Shown here: one piece after another, positions 50,999 to 60,639 of the stretch
Numbering within the stretch: the first letter of the stretch is position 1
How the letters are laid out: every line of letters starts with the position of its first letter
Assembly: GCA_021234155.1 (NCBI GenBank)
Contig: JAJEKV010000040.1
Coordinates: forward strand, 3,511,799 to 3,575,798
Direction of reading: 5' to 3'
From: Isoetes taiwanensis
Lineage: Eukaryota > Streptophyta > Lycopodiopsida > Isoetales > Isoetaceae
DNA: 64,000 nucleotides
Notes under the pieces: model-generated
What the model was told of the DNA's origin: nothing
Database searches by the model: none
The model's input: the letters and a program-made list of their open reading frames with translations, nothing else
Program-made: the position numbers and the translations under genes

Positions 50999-53900
50999 GT
51001 TGGAATGTTGGAGTATGTGTAATGGGCACACATGAAGAATGGCTTCGGTGGAAAGAGTAGAAAGCCCATCAAAGTGCATTGCTTCGATGGTAAAATTACT
51101 TGGCTTGCAAGCGGGGAGTCTGGAGTTCGATCCCGGCCTGTCCACCCATCATAGTAGGCTCATTTCCCAACATGGTATCGAGCACAAGAAACGCAGGTCC
51201 ATCTTCTGATTGTCCGTAGGAGGACATTTTTGTTACCCGGTTTCAAGGAGGACATGGCAAACATCTGAGTAGCTTACATTGTGTGTAATAAGGGGAGACT
51301 AGGCGGGCCCGTGCTTATGAGGCAGCGGATGGTTGAATTCAATAGAAACTTGAAATTGAGAAGAGAACACAGGAATGATTAGACAATTGCAAATGTGAGA
51401 GGAGAACTCATGTATTGACCATCGACTCTGGAGGCGAAGTTCGGTGGTAGCTCACCAAGAATCTTTGCGTCATGTTACAAAACCAATGAAAGCATGTAGT
51501 CAAGATGGGAAATGAGTTCTTGAGGTGTACATGGACACGGGGAATCTAAATTGTGAGGAAGGTAAAACTATTCTTAATGTGCGAGCATTATATGTCGGTA
51601 TGTTGTTCAATGCGGTTTTACATGCTTGAATTTAGTAGATGATGGTTATGAATTAAAGATTTATAAGGTAGGTGCAAGTTCATAAAAGATGGTGTAGAAA
51701 ACCTTTGAGGCACAAAGGAGCGGAAATTTGTTTGAATTGGATCACGAGAGGTTATCAATAAAGTTTACATTATGGATGATGCATACATGGCATCTTAGAA
51801 TGGGGCATATCAATTATACTTGATAAAATTACTTACGAAGCATAAAGTTGTTAGATAGGTTGATATGTAATGAAGATCATGGCGTGTGTGAAGGCATGTA
51901 TGCTTGGAAAGCAAACTAGACTTCCCTTTAAAAATAAAGGGCCCAGCGAGCAAGCCCGAGTTGCTGAATTGATGCGATGCGGCGTGTGGACCTATGCAAA
52001 CCGCAGGCCTTGGAAAATCATATTTTGCCACTTTTATAGATGATTGTAGCGGGCACCAAATGTTATTATCTTGGCACAAAAGATCAAGTATATGATGCTT
52101 TTTTCGGCTTTATGTGCTTGAGAGGTAGAAGCCCGAGAAACATCCAAGCGTGTATAAAATCGTTGAGGTGTCCGGATCTCGGAGGAGAATACAGTGAGTG
52201 AATTCACAAGGATTACATCATGTGCGGGGTATTAGAAGGCGATTATACATGTCGATATACACCTGTGAGCGGGGTATGACAGTAAACGCACCATAATGGA
52301 TCGCGGCTAGATGCATGTTGAAACATGCGGGATTGCCTAACTTTTATGGGGGAGAAGCGATGGCTGCGGCTGCCATGCGAGGAAACGGAGTTGCCCATAG
52401 GCTGCATTGAAGGGAGCAGTTCCTGAGGGAGAAGTGGTCTGGAAGAAGAAGCGTCCGTCGATCGATTAAGGGTCTCTGGATGTTTAAGCGTACGTACTTT
52501 CGTGCGGAGGCTGGAGGAAGTTAGATGTCCAGTATCCTCACTTTTCTAGTAGGAGTATGATGAGAGGCAAATGGCTATAGGCTATATGAACTGTGACCCA
52601 TAAAGTTTATGTTAGCGAGGGATGTTGAATTTGTTGAAAGAATACTTTATAAGGATAGGAAATCTTTGTGATCACGAGCGGTGGAATGGATACCAATAGG
52701 CGAAGCGATCTAGAAGGATCTTGGAGAAGATCAAAGGAGAGCGATAGCGGAACGGATGTAGTAATAAGTGATGACTGGATGATGGCCCGGGATGGGGTGC
52801 ATGAGACCATAGGGTCGCGGTGCACCACATACCGCCGGGCCCGAAACGCGAGGAGGTGCATGAGGCTCTTGGGTGATAGTGTGCGAGATATGTGCAGAAG
52901 AAGTGCATGAAGGAGATCAGAGAAGACATTGAAAGTAGAACAACCACTGCATTAAATGCGGAGGTGCAGGCAACTAAGCGAGAACTTCCTTTGATGCAGA
53001 TGTACCGGCGAGGACAAAGCGAGTTTGCAAAACAGAATAATATCTTGCTTGTGTGGGTGGAGCCCAAAACTGATAGAAACAAGGCTGTGATGGGGCGGAT
53101 TCCCTCAATGGAAAGAGGAGGCTATGGAAGTGAGTTGAAATCATTTGAAGAAAGCTGGAACATATGAATTGGTGTCGCGTCAGAGGAGCAAAAATGGTTG
53201 GCGTGGAGGTGGCTCTTTAAAATAAAGAGAAATCTTTGATGGATCCCGGTAGAAAGGTATAAAGCTGGCTAGTAGCAAAAGGATACACCGGGGAGAGAAG
53301 GAGTAGACTATCTGAGATACTTTTCACCCATAGTCAAGGTGACTAGTCTAAGAACCACGATAGCATTGGCGATTCGGAATGATATGGAGATAGAGCATAT
53401 GGGCGTGAAGGCGGCTTTCTTAAATGGAGAACTAGAAGAAAGAGAGATCTATATGGAGCCTTTGAAGGATATGGCTTGAGGAAAGAATATGGTTATGCGG
53501 TGAAAAAGCGATACTCTGACGGGAGCGAAACATCCCCAGGCAATGGTATGTTTGCATGAATAAGTTTTGCTTTCAATTGGGTTTTGAAAGTTGAAAAGCG
53601 GAAGGCAATCTATACATGTGGAAAGAAGGGACAAGTGCTTGATTATGGCACTTTATGTTGATGATTGTGTCATAGTGATAATGACAAATCATACCTAGAG
53701 ATGCAAAGAAGTGTGCGAAGAGCGATTAGAGATAACGAGAACTAGGTGACTCAGCGGTAGGTATGTCCGGAAAGGAATAGGAAAAAGGGGAGCTTGCTTT
53801 GTATAAAATGAGAATATCAAAAGGCTTTGGTCAGATCACGGAATGGCAAATTTTAATATATCAAAGCACCCTTATGCAATTTACAAAATTAAGCGATGAG

Positions 53901-54612
53901 ATGTGCAGAGAAACTTGGTGAACAAAGGGAAATGGAAAGGTCTTGGTATCGTGCATTGATAGGCTCGCTTTTACATATTACCAACAGCACAAGGCGGATA
54001 TCTCTTATGCGAGTTAACTTGCTCGGTCGTTTTGCAACAATCGAGGGGCCGAGCATTGGATAGCGGTAAAAAGGGTTTGAGATATTTGAAGGTACTTTGC
54101 ATGATGGTGTTCACTTCACCAAAATTGAAGAAAATGGTTTTAACGAGTTATCTGCGTCTGGTGAGGAGAATCACGGATGTGGGGAAGTCAACCCGAGGTT
54201 ATGTGTGTGCAAATTAGGTATCTTGCTATATCTTGGGGGTGTAAGAAGCGAGGGAATGTGTATGGAAATCTAAGCGCTTGAAGCGAGATATGTAGCGATA
54301 TCGCAGTGACCTCGGGAAATAATTTGATTCTGTGAATGCTCAAGGAGTTGGGATGTTTGTTCTTAAGTGCTACCAAGCTATCTTGTGATAACAAGGCGAG
54401 ATTGGCAATGACTAAAAATCAGTTCATCATTCGTACCAAACACATTGAAATACACCATCACTTCATACGGGATGAAGTGTCCGAGAAAAGGGAGATCGAT
54501 GTGACTTATATCCCCACAAAATTGCGGCGGACATGCTCACTAAGGCTCTATCTGAACCTAAGTTGATAGATGCTAAAACCAGTCGGAGTTGTGGAGTGTA
54601 AAGGCTAAGGGA
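50999..54612 (+). mobile_element. Ty1/copia LTR retrotransposon, degenerate
   Basis: The likely primer-binding site is at 51,173-51,184 (TGGTATCGAGC, one base short of the usual TGGTATCAGAGC complementary to initiator tRNA-Met), just after a CCCAACA end. Then come, in copia order and in shifting frames: a protease-like TIDSG patch (about 51,420-51,440); a GAG-pre-integrase/integrase part (about 51,780-52,080: ACMLGKQTRLPFK-like and FIDDCS-like); reverse transcriptase with VKAAFLNGELEE (53,408-53,445) and the catalytic LYVDDCV (53,651-53,672); and RNase H with RTKHIEIHHHFIRD (54,432-54,473). An end resembling a polypurine tract (ctaagggag, 54,602) is followed by TGTTG. Many stops and frameshifts make it non-functional. 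LTRs could not be paired: the DNA before the primer site and after 54,613 is not alike, so at least one LTR is lost or misplaced. Confidence 0.85.
51075..51147 (+). other. tRNA-like module beside the retrotransposon primer site
   Basis: GATGGTA (51,089-51,095), cttggcttgcaagcgggg and GGAGTTCGATCCCGGC (51,122-51,137) follow the spacing and partly the sequence of the D arm, anticodon arm and T arm (B box) of a tRNA with a possible TGC anticodon. The stems are imperfect and no acceptor stem pairs, so this is not a working tRNA gene. It may be a SINE head or part of the copia LTR. Confidence 0.4.
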
Positions 54613-54962
54613 GTATGTTGCATATATAGCCTTTACACATGTCATGTAGAAGCAGCATGAAGCAACAAATGGGAAACCATGCATGCGGGCATGGCATGCG
54701 GAATAGTTGCATGCGGGTATGGCGATAGTATAAGAGGAGACTCACGGAAGCAGAAGAAGGTGGAAGCAAAGGAAGCGGTGCATCCTGCGTTGGAACAATC
54801 CAGTGATTGGATTGAAGGTGAAGTGGCTGAATTGCAGGTGGCTTTAGGTGGAGTCTTGTTTATGCTTGAAGGGATAGAGCTTGGGCTCTCGGCTGTACAT
54901 ACAGCAGAAGAGTGCGGCTGTGGCAACAAGCCAGAGTACTGCTAAGAATCGAACAGGAAGAG
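54613..54962. promoter_or_regulatory. Presumed upstream/5' UTR region of the dehydrogenase gene, possibly from the copia 3' LTR
   Basis: This 350-bp interval begins TGTTG at the expected LTR start and ends at the SDR start codon. It contains TATATAG (54,619-54,625) and repeats of GCATGCGG (54,684-54,716). An open frame 54,679-54,945 runs through it but is not in frame with the dehydrogenase and has no domain. Whether it drives the gene is an inference from position alone. Confidence 0.3.
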
Positions 54963-56138
54963 ATGCAGAGCATGGAGGGCGACTCTAGGTCTCTGTTTCT
55001 TGCTCGGTTACTTTCTTCAGAAGAATCATAAAACGTTTTTTGACACATCTATTATGCTGCTTGCTGAATATTGCAGATGGTGGTCCGCAGATACCATTGC
55101 TCTTGTTACAGGAAGCAACAAAGGTATCGGTTTAGAAATTGTTAAGCAATTAGCGGAACATGGAATTAGGGTTATCTTGACTGCAAGAAATGAAGAACGA
55201 GGCAAAAAAGCAGTAGATTTTCTGAAAAGCCTGGATTTAGAAGTGGACTTTCATCAGCTTGATGTTTCAGACCCTGTCTCTGTAGCAACAATAGCTGCTT
55301 GGACGAAAGAAAAATATGGCGCCATTGATATCCTTGTGAGTTTCTGTTACACAAATTTGCTAACAAACTTGCAAGTTTTTAAAGCTTTCTTTTAACCTAA
55401 ATAAACGATATAGATAAACAATGCAGGTATTTCTCCACGCAGATTAGAAGGAGAACCCTATGAGATTGCAAAACAAGTCTTGGAGACGAATTATTATGGA
55501 TCAAAGAGGGTGACAGAAGCCTTTATTCCTTTGATGAAATCTACACAAGCTGGAGCTCGGATTGTGAACATAAGTTCTGAACTTAGCAGGTTTGATGGAA
55601 TGAACAATGTGAGCTCTAATTCTTAAATAGATCAGAAAGTTCTCGTAGATGTTTTGCTTAAACTTATTAAGTTAAAAGGTTTTAACAGTTAATATGTCAC
55701 TTTTTACAGTTCTGTAGCCTAATGGAACATTGCTATTTCATTTGACAGCAACTGAAAAATGAACAATGGAGGCAGAAATTGTCAAATGAAGAAACTTTGA
55801 GTGAAGAAGTGATTGAGGCATTGCTTGTGGAGTTCCTTGAAGATTTGAGAAACCAACGGATAGCAGAAAAGGGATATCCTAAAGTGATGCCAGATTACTC
55901 AGTATCTAAAATAGCATTAAATGCTTACACAAGACTACTGGCAAAGAGGTTTGCTACACTTACAGGAGGATCCAAGATTTATGTGAACGCTGTGTGCCCT
56001 GGCTGGGTGAGGACAGATTTAACTGGAGGCAATGGAATTTTCGATGTGAAAGAGGGTGCAGATACTCCTGTTTGGGTTGCTTTGCAATGTGCAACTTCTG
56101 GAAAACTTTTTGATAAACGACAAGAAGTTAGCTTTTGA
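54963..56138 (+). CDS. Short-chain dehydrogenase/reductase, menthone/salutaridine reductase-like
   Basis: A cytosolic-type monomeric NADPH-dependent SDR of the carbonyl reductase / neomenthol dehydrogenase / salutaridine reductase group (SDR114C in current naming), which reduces ketones in plant specialised metabolism; the substrate cannot be read from sequence. Exons 54963-54988, 55077-55335, 55414-55608 and 55749-56138 join with GT-AG introns and correct phases to 289 residues, usual for the group. Visible are RWWSADTIALVTG (9-21), the dinucleotide motif TGSNKGIG (20-27), NNAG (97-100), the Ser of VNISS (about 149-150), and YSVSK with catalytic Tyr210 and Lys214, then PGWVRTDLTGG. The helical insert before the active Tyr (about residues 157-203, rich in Glu/Leu) is the long flap typical of this group. 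No transit signal. The first exon (MQSMEGDS) is short but fits frame and donor; Met4 is an alternative start. It lies alone, directly downstream of a dead copia element, and has no in-frame stop; it appears intact. Confidence 0.92.
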
Positions 56139-58756
56139 TCTGAAGCACTATGTTTCTGATGTACACACTACTATGTGTTGGTAAACATTTGGATTATTGT
56201 TGCTAATGGTAGCATATTTGAGCTAACAATCATCCCTCTTGATAGGCGGTATTTGAGAGGGGATTTCATAGTCTTTGAAAGTACTGGATCAGTAATATAG
56301 CATAGGATATTTTAATATACGCAGTTCCTAAGGTACTAATTCTTATTTTGATATGTTGGCATTGGGGTTTTTGGCAAGTGCTTTTGCCACATCATCATGC
56401 ATTCCTTTTTCAAAAGTGTAGTTCGCCTCTTCTTTTGGCGTGTGGATAAGCTTGCAGAGAGGATGCCGTTATCTGCTGTGGCTTGGAGCAAAGCGAATTT
56501 TTTGCTTCTGTATCGGTACTTTTGCTTTATTTCATGATGTGATATGTGCATAGTTGACAGCTGATGGGTGTTCAGAAGGTATTCCATACGTTGTTTCGGA
56601 TATTTGTTCTAGGTGATTTCCAAGTGTTTGGGTCTGGTGTTTGCTATATTTTCTGATGCAAGCAGCTCCTCTATTTATTCATGTTTATGGGTTTTTTATT
56701 CATAGTTGATTGGCAGCCATTGATTGGTGGCATATTTCTGGTATTGTGCCAGATCCAGATCCATGGCTATTAACATTTTGGCTAAAAATCAATATGGTCT
56801 GAAAACAGTATTGCCATAATAAACATGGAATTTTTACATAACCATGGTCTCAAACTCATGGATTTGTACATGACGTGGCGGGCAGACTTATATACACGAT
56901 TAGAGAAATGACATCAGAAGACCTAATACTACAACATATGATGGCACAGAAATTATAAATTACTCTATTTTTTGCTAGATATAGCGACACCAAGATCCAC
57001 CTTAATATCTGTATAATGATTGAACAAAAAAAACCATTTGCAATCTCTTTCTCTGTGGTAAACTAAACTGAAACTGCTCGTTTCCTCCTCGGCTGCAAGT
57101 GACATATGACATAAAAAACGATTGTCTTTGCTAGAGCATCAAGTTGTGGTATTCCCATAAAAAACACAGTATTTTTACATAACCATATGGTAGCATCCAT
57201 CTCTACCCGAAGGCGTGCCGCCAGACAGAGAGCCTGGAGGATTCCAACCTCCAGGCCTTAATGGCCTCACCCAAGCCCAAGGCCTTAATGGCCTCACCCA
57301 AGCCCCAATAAAATAGTAGCTGTGATTACAGAGGCCTCACCCGGCCCAAATCAGAAGCGGAAGCAAACCCTCACATGCATCTGGCATGCATGAATAATAA
57401 TAATCCTGAGGATGGTTCCGACAAACCATCGGCATGAATCCAACTGAAGCAAGCCATCGACATGAATTCGATAGAAGCAAACCATCTGTGAATCCGACAG
57501 AATCTCTGCATGTGTTTGCTATGAAGTAACAGATTGCAGGGAATTAATCGAGTGGATCTCTATCTTTTTCCCCTTTCATGCAGATTAAAGATTGCATCGG
57601 ATTAAGCTTGCATTGTGTGACGGGCCTGGCCAGTTAACCTTTATGGTAACTGGAGATCCCATCAATCTCGACCATTGGATCTACTTAAGCCTAAAAACTT
57701 AAGAAATTAACTCATGCATCTAGCAACAATAACACTTAGGTAAAGAATTTAATTTTTATATCAATATTCTAAGGTTCCAAAAACTATTCCCGCATAACCA
57801 ATAATAATATTCTCATGCTACATCCATGAACTCGCAATTATAGCTTCAAGCAAGTTCTTATAATAATCAACAAGTTTATTTATTTGCAATCAATTCCTAC
57901 TTTTCGCCTTCGAAGCTTGGCTACACTCTGAGGCCTTGCCTCTTGCGTCTGCTTACCATCAACAGGGGTAGTCCACAAAGGACTAAGTGGGGATCGAGGT
58001 TCTAGGACATGCTAGCATTAACAACATAATGCATCCATCAGGAAACAATAACCCAACCTTGTTGTAGCCTAGCCCACTGAAACTCAAGTTAGTATATACA
58101 AGCATGTCCCACAATGCACAGTTACCCATAAATGTATCTGCACATACTACAACCATTGCAATTAAATACAAGACGTCCCCGATTAAACATAGCTAATAGC
58201 AGCGACCATGTATGGACAACAACCAATATTCCTCACGGAGTGCAGGCATGGTGCTTTCGGTTGATTAGGCCAATGACGAGGCCCGGGGAATAAACTCCGC
58301 GTGTACACACCCCTCCCGCATTTGCATCTGACATTGGAGGACCCTTGCGCCCGGTGCAAAGGCGTTGTACCCTAGGTACCAAGCGTCCATGTTCTAATTA
58401 AACCATGCACATATCACTAGGCAATAACCGGGAGTCTAGACCATCGCACCTAGACTCCGGCCCCAAACGATTATATCACATAGCACTCCAATACTATAAT
58501 AAAGCACAATTTCATTAAAATGAGAAATTTCATGATTCTAACTAGGGACGAAATTGTTTTTAAGACATTTTTAAGGTGTTTTATACGATAATGTAGCGCT
58601 ATTTAGCATTTTTTTCACACATATTTTGTGCAAATTTGGTGCCATTTATATCAGAGGGGAAAAAATAGAAAAAAAAAACTGCAATTTAAGTTAGCAAGAT
58701 GTACCTATTTTACATAAAGAAGGGCATCATTAACTTCTGAAATTGTATGGCACCAT
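56139..58756. other. No gene recognised; a few short repeats
   Basis: A direct repeat GTATTTTTACATAACCATATGG (about 57,169) resembles gaatttttacataaccatgg at 56,829. AGGCCTTAATGGCCTCACCC occurs twice (57,256, 57,281), and (cc)atc.(g/a)catgaat(c/t)cgatagaagcaa units at about 57,428-57,490. A GC-rich block at 58,250-58,470 has no assignment. Nothing codes. Confidence 0.4.
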
Positions 58757-58947
58757 GGCGCCATTTGCATCCTTAGCATGTTTGGAAATGGCACCTTGAG
58801 GGTGCAAATAGCGCCATCATTTGCACCTGACGGCCCCGAGAAAAGTTCTTTTTTTTTTTTTTTTTTTTTTTTTGGGTGTTGCCGGGATAGTAGCCATTTC
58901 ACCCTCAAGGTGCCATTTCCAAACATGCTGAGGATGCAAATGGTGCC
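58757..58947. repeat. 48-bp inverted repeat around a poly-T tract
   Basis: The arm 58,757-58,804 (ggcgccatttgcatcc...gggtg) and the arm 58,900-58,947 (caccctcaagg...ggtgcc) are reverse complements apart from one or two mismatches. The 95-bp loop contains a run of about 24 T (58,850-58,873). Further fragments (tttgcatcc, aatgcatttagt) continue to 59,070. This looks like a foldback element or an inverted duplication. Confidence 0.9.
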
Positions 58948-58959
58948 TCAGCATGCATT

Positions 58960-59070
58960 TGATATAGCAGACCAAATGCATGGTGGTGAATGCAAATGGA
59001 TTCCTCAATATGCATTTAGTAAAGGAGACCATGCTAAGGATGCACGCCATTTGCATCCCCAATATGCATC
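58960..59070. repeat. Additional gccatttgcatcc-type fragments
   Basis: Degenerate pieces of the neighbouring inverted-repeat arms, e.g. gatgcacgccatttgcatcccc (59,039-59,060) and gaatgcaaatggattcctca (58,988-59,007). Confidence 0.6.
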
Positions 59071-59199
59071 AAGCAAACATATATTCAAGAAACTGGTGCT
59101 ATTTGACTATGAAAACTAAAAAATCAAGTAAAAGAAGACCTACTTTTGCCTTGGAGACTTGCCTTCATGATTCTTGGTATCTTTAGTGTCTAGAGTAAT

Positions 59200-59350
59200 G
59201 TAAACAAAGGCGCTAAGCGCTGACGCTAGCGCTGGCACTAGGCGCTAGGCCATCTAGCAGCAGGCGTTGGCGCTAGGTCCAATAGGCCATCTAGCAGCAG
59301 GCGCCACTGGCAGTCGAAGCTAGCACGAGCAGTCGCAGGCGGCGGGAAGC
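59200..59350. repeat. GGCGCTA-type short tandem repeats
   Basis: Repeats of ggcgcta / gcgctgg (59,208-59,278) plus a direct repeat of TAGGCCATCTAGCAGCAGGCG-like units at 59,246 and 59,282. No coding. Confidence 0.8.
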
Positions 59351-59814
59351 AGGTGAATGTAGGCAGCACTGACGGGTGGGTATGGTGAAGCTCGTGGAAG
59401 GTGGGCGTAAATTTAAAAATGCTCGCCCAAATCTAAAACCCCTCCGCCCACCCAAATTTGAAATTCAAAGTTTGAAATCCCAAGTTGTTGCTGCTCGACA
59501 TATCATTTCTTTAGGCGCTTGTATAGATCCTTCTATAGGCGGATGCAGGGTCTTTGACGGTTCCTTATCGATCGGCACTTCTAGGCGGCTTCTTGCAATC
59601 ATTTATTTTTCAGTACATTAAATTTTGTTTTACCTGGGGGTTTTTTTTAGAAAAACTTCTTTTTGGGGCGCTGCAATATTCTTACAAGATCCATATACTC
59701 CAAGTCGCTGATAGTTTTTTCACCAAAATGGTGACCACCATATCTAGGTAAGTCTTTCTATATGCATCGTCTTTTTGTTAGAGCCATTCATCATATGTAT
59801 ACCCCCCCCCCCAA

Positions 59815-60220
59815 AAAAGAGCCATTTGGAGCCCTCAAATGGCTTGATGGCGCCATTTGGGGGGTGCTAGGGAGCAGGTATACCACCCAAATGGCGCCGT
59901 TTGGGGGGATGCCAGGGGGGCAGGTATACCCCCAAATGGCGGCATTTGCCCAAATGGCGCCATGGAGCCATTTGAGGTGCCATTTAGCCCTCAAATGGCG
60001 CCATTTTGGGGTCTTGGGGGAGCACCCCCAAAATGCAACCATTTGGGGTTGGGGGATGTACCTGCTCCTCCCCCCTGCCCCACCCAACCCAACTCCCATG
60101 GAGCCATTTGGGGGAGGTGTTTTTTTTTGGGGTACCCCAAATGGCCCCATTTGGAGGGTATATTAACCCCATGGAGCCATTTGGGGAGCACCAACAAGGG
60201 CAATTATACATGCCATTTGG
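59815..60220. repeat. Cluster of CCAAATGGCGCCATTTGG palindromes
   Basis: About a dozen occurrences of CCATTTGG(G) or CAAATGG in both orientations, several as full self-complementary units with centre GGCGCC, spaced 25-60 bp, with G- or C-runs around them and a 12-bp C tract at about 59,802. Six-frame open frames here (many of Ala/Pro/Phe/Gly/Trp) are by-products. It shares gcgccatttg with the inverted repeat at 58.76 kb. Confidence 0.9.
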
Positions 60221-60382
60221 GTAAAGAGAGCCACCCTTCATGGCAAGGATGTTGATCCATTGAATGTAGCAACAGAGGTCACGAAATCTATGGTGCCATC
60301 TATTGAACTTCCAATCATATGCTGGGATGCAGATAACATTGGTGAAGCAGTAGGTGCATTTATTCAGTTGCCAAAGAAGGAT
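60221..60382 (+). pseudogene. Orphan exon-like segment of unknown family
   Basis: Fifty-four uninterrupted codons read as a plausible internal exon containing NVATEVTKSMVPSIELPI and WDADNIGEAVGAFIQLPK, then end directly at a GTAAGA donor (60,383). The composition and lack of repeats contrast with the palindrome cluster just before it. No partner exon can be found, either upstream across the cluster or downstream; I do not recognise the family. It may be an exon remnant carried by an element, or part of a gene whose other exons are too short to see. Confidence 0.4.
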
Positions 60383-60423
60383 GTAAGACTGGTTGAGGCT
60401 TGTATGCTACACATGTGTACTAC

Positions 60424-60635
60424 TCACGTGTATCATATACCTGCAGAAGGTCTACAAATCTATTCATGTATCTTAAAAATATATGTATGATACATGGGTG
60501 TCATACCCGTATACCTAACACATGCAGAAGGTGTATGATACCGAGTAAATATGTTTTCTAAATATTTTATGGTGTACACAACATATGTATGATACAGGGG
60601 TACTGTACACATGTACCCTGCATACGGTCTACAAA
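60424..60635. repeat. Degenerate repeats gtgtatcatacctgcagaaggtcta
   Basis: Three diverged copies of a segment with tgtatgata, a C(C/A)TGCA(G/T) core and AAGGT(C/G)TA(C/T) at about 60,430-60,458, 60,484-60,540 and 60,585-60,633. Confidence 0.6.
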
Positions 60636-60639
60636 AAAA

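Noticed and set aside
51075-51147. A functional tRNA gene
   Set aside because: Arms resemble a tRNA but no acceptor stem pairs and the D and anticodon stems are imperfect.
54679-54945. An 88-codon frame upstream of the dehydrogenase as a separate gene
   Set aside because: No domain, out of frame with the dehydrogenase, and located where an LTR or 5' untranslated region is expected.
59762-60255. Several open frames of 70-134 codons on both strands
   Set aside because: Products of the palindrome cluster and its G/C runs. Only the later segment ending at a splice donor is kept as possible exon.
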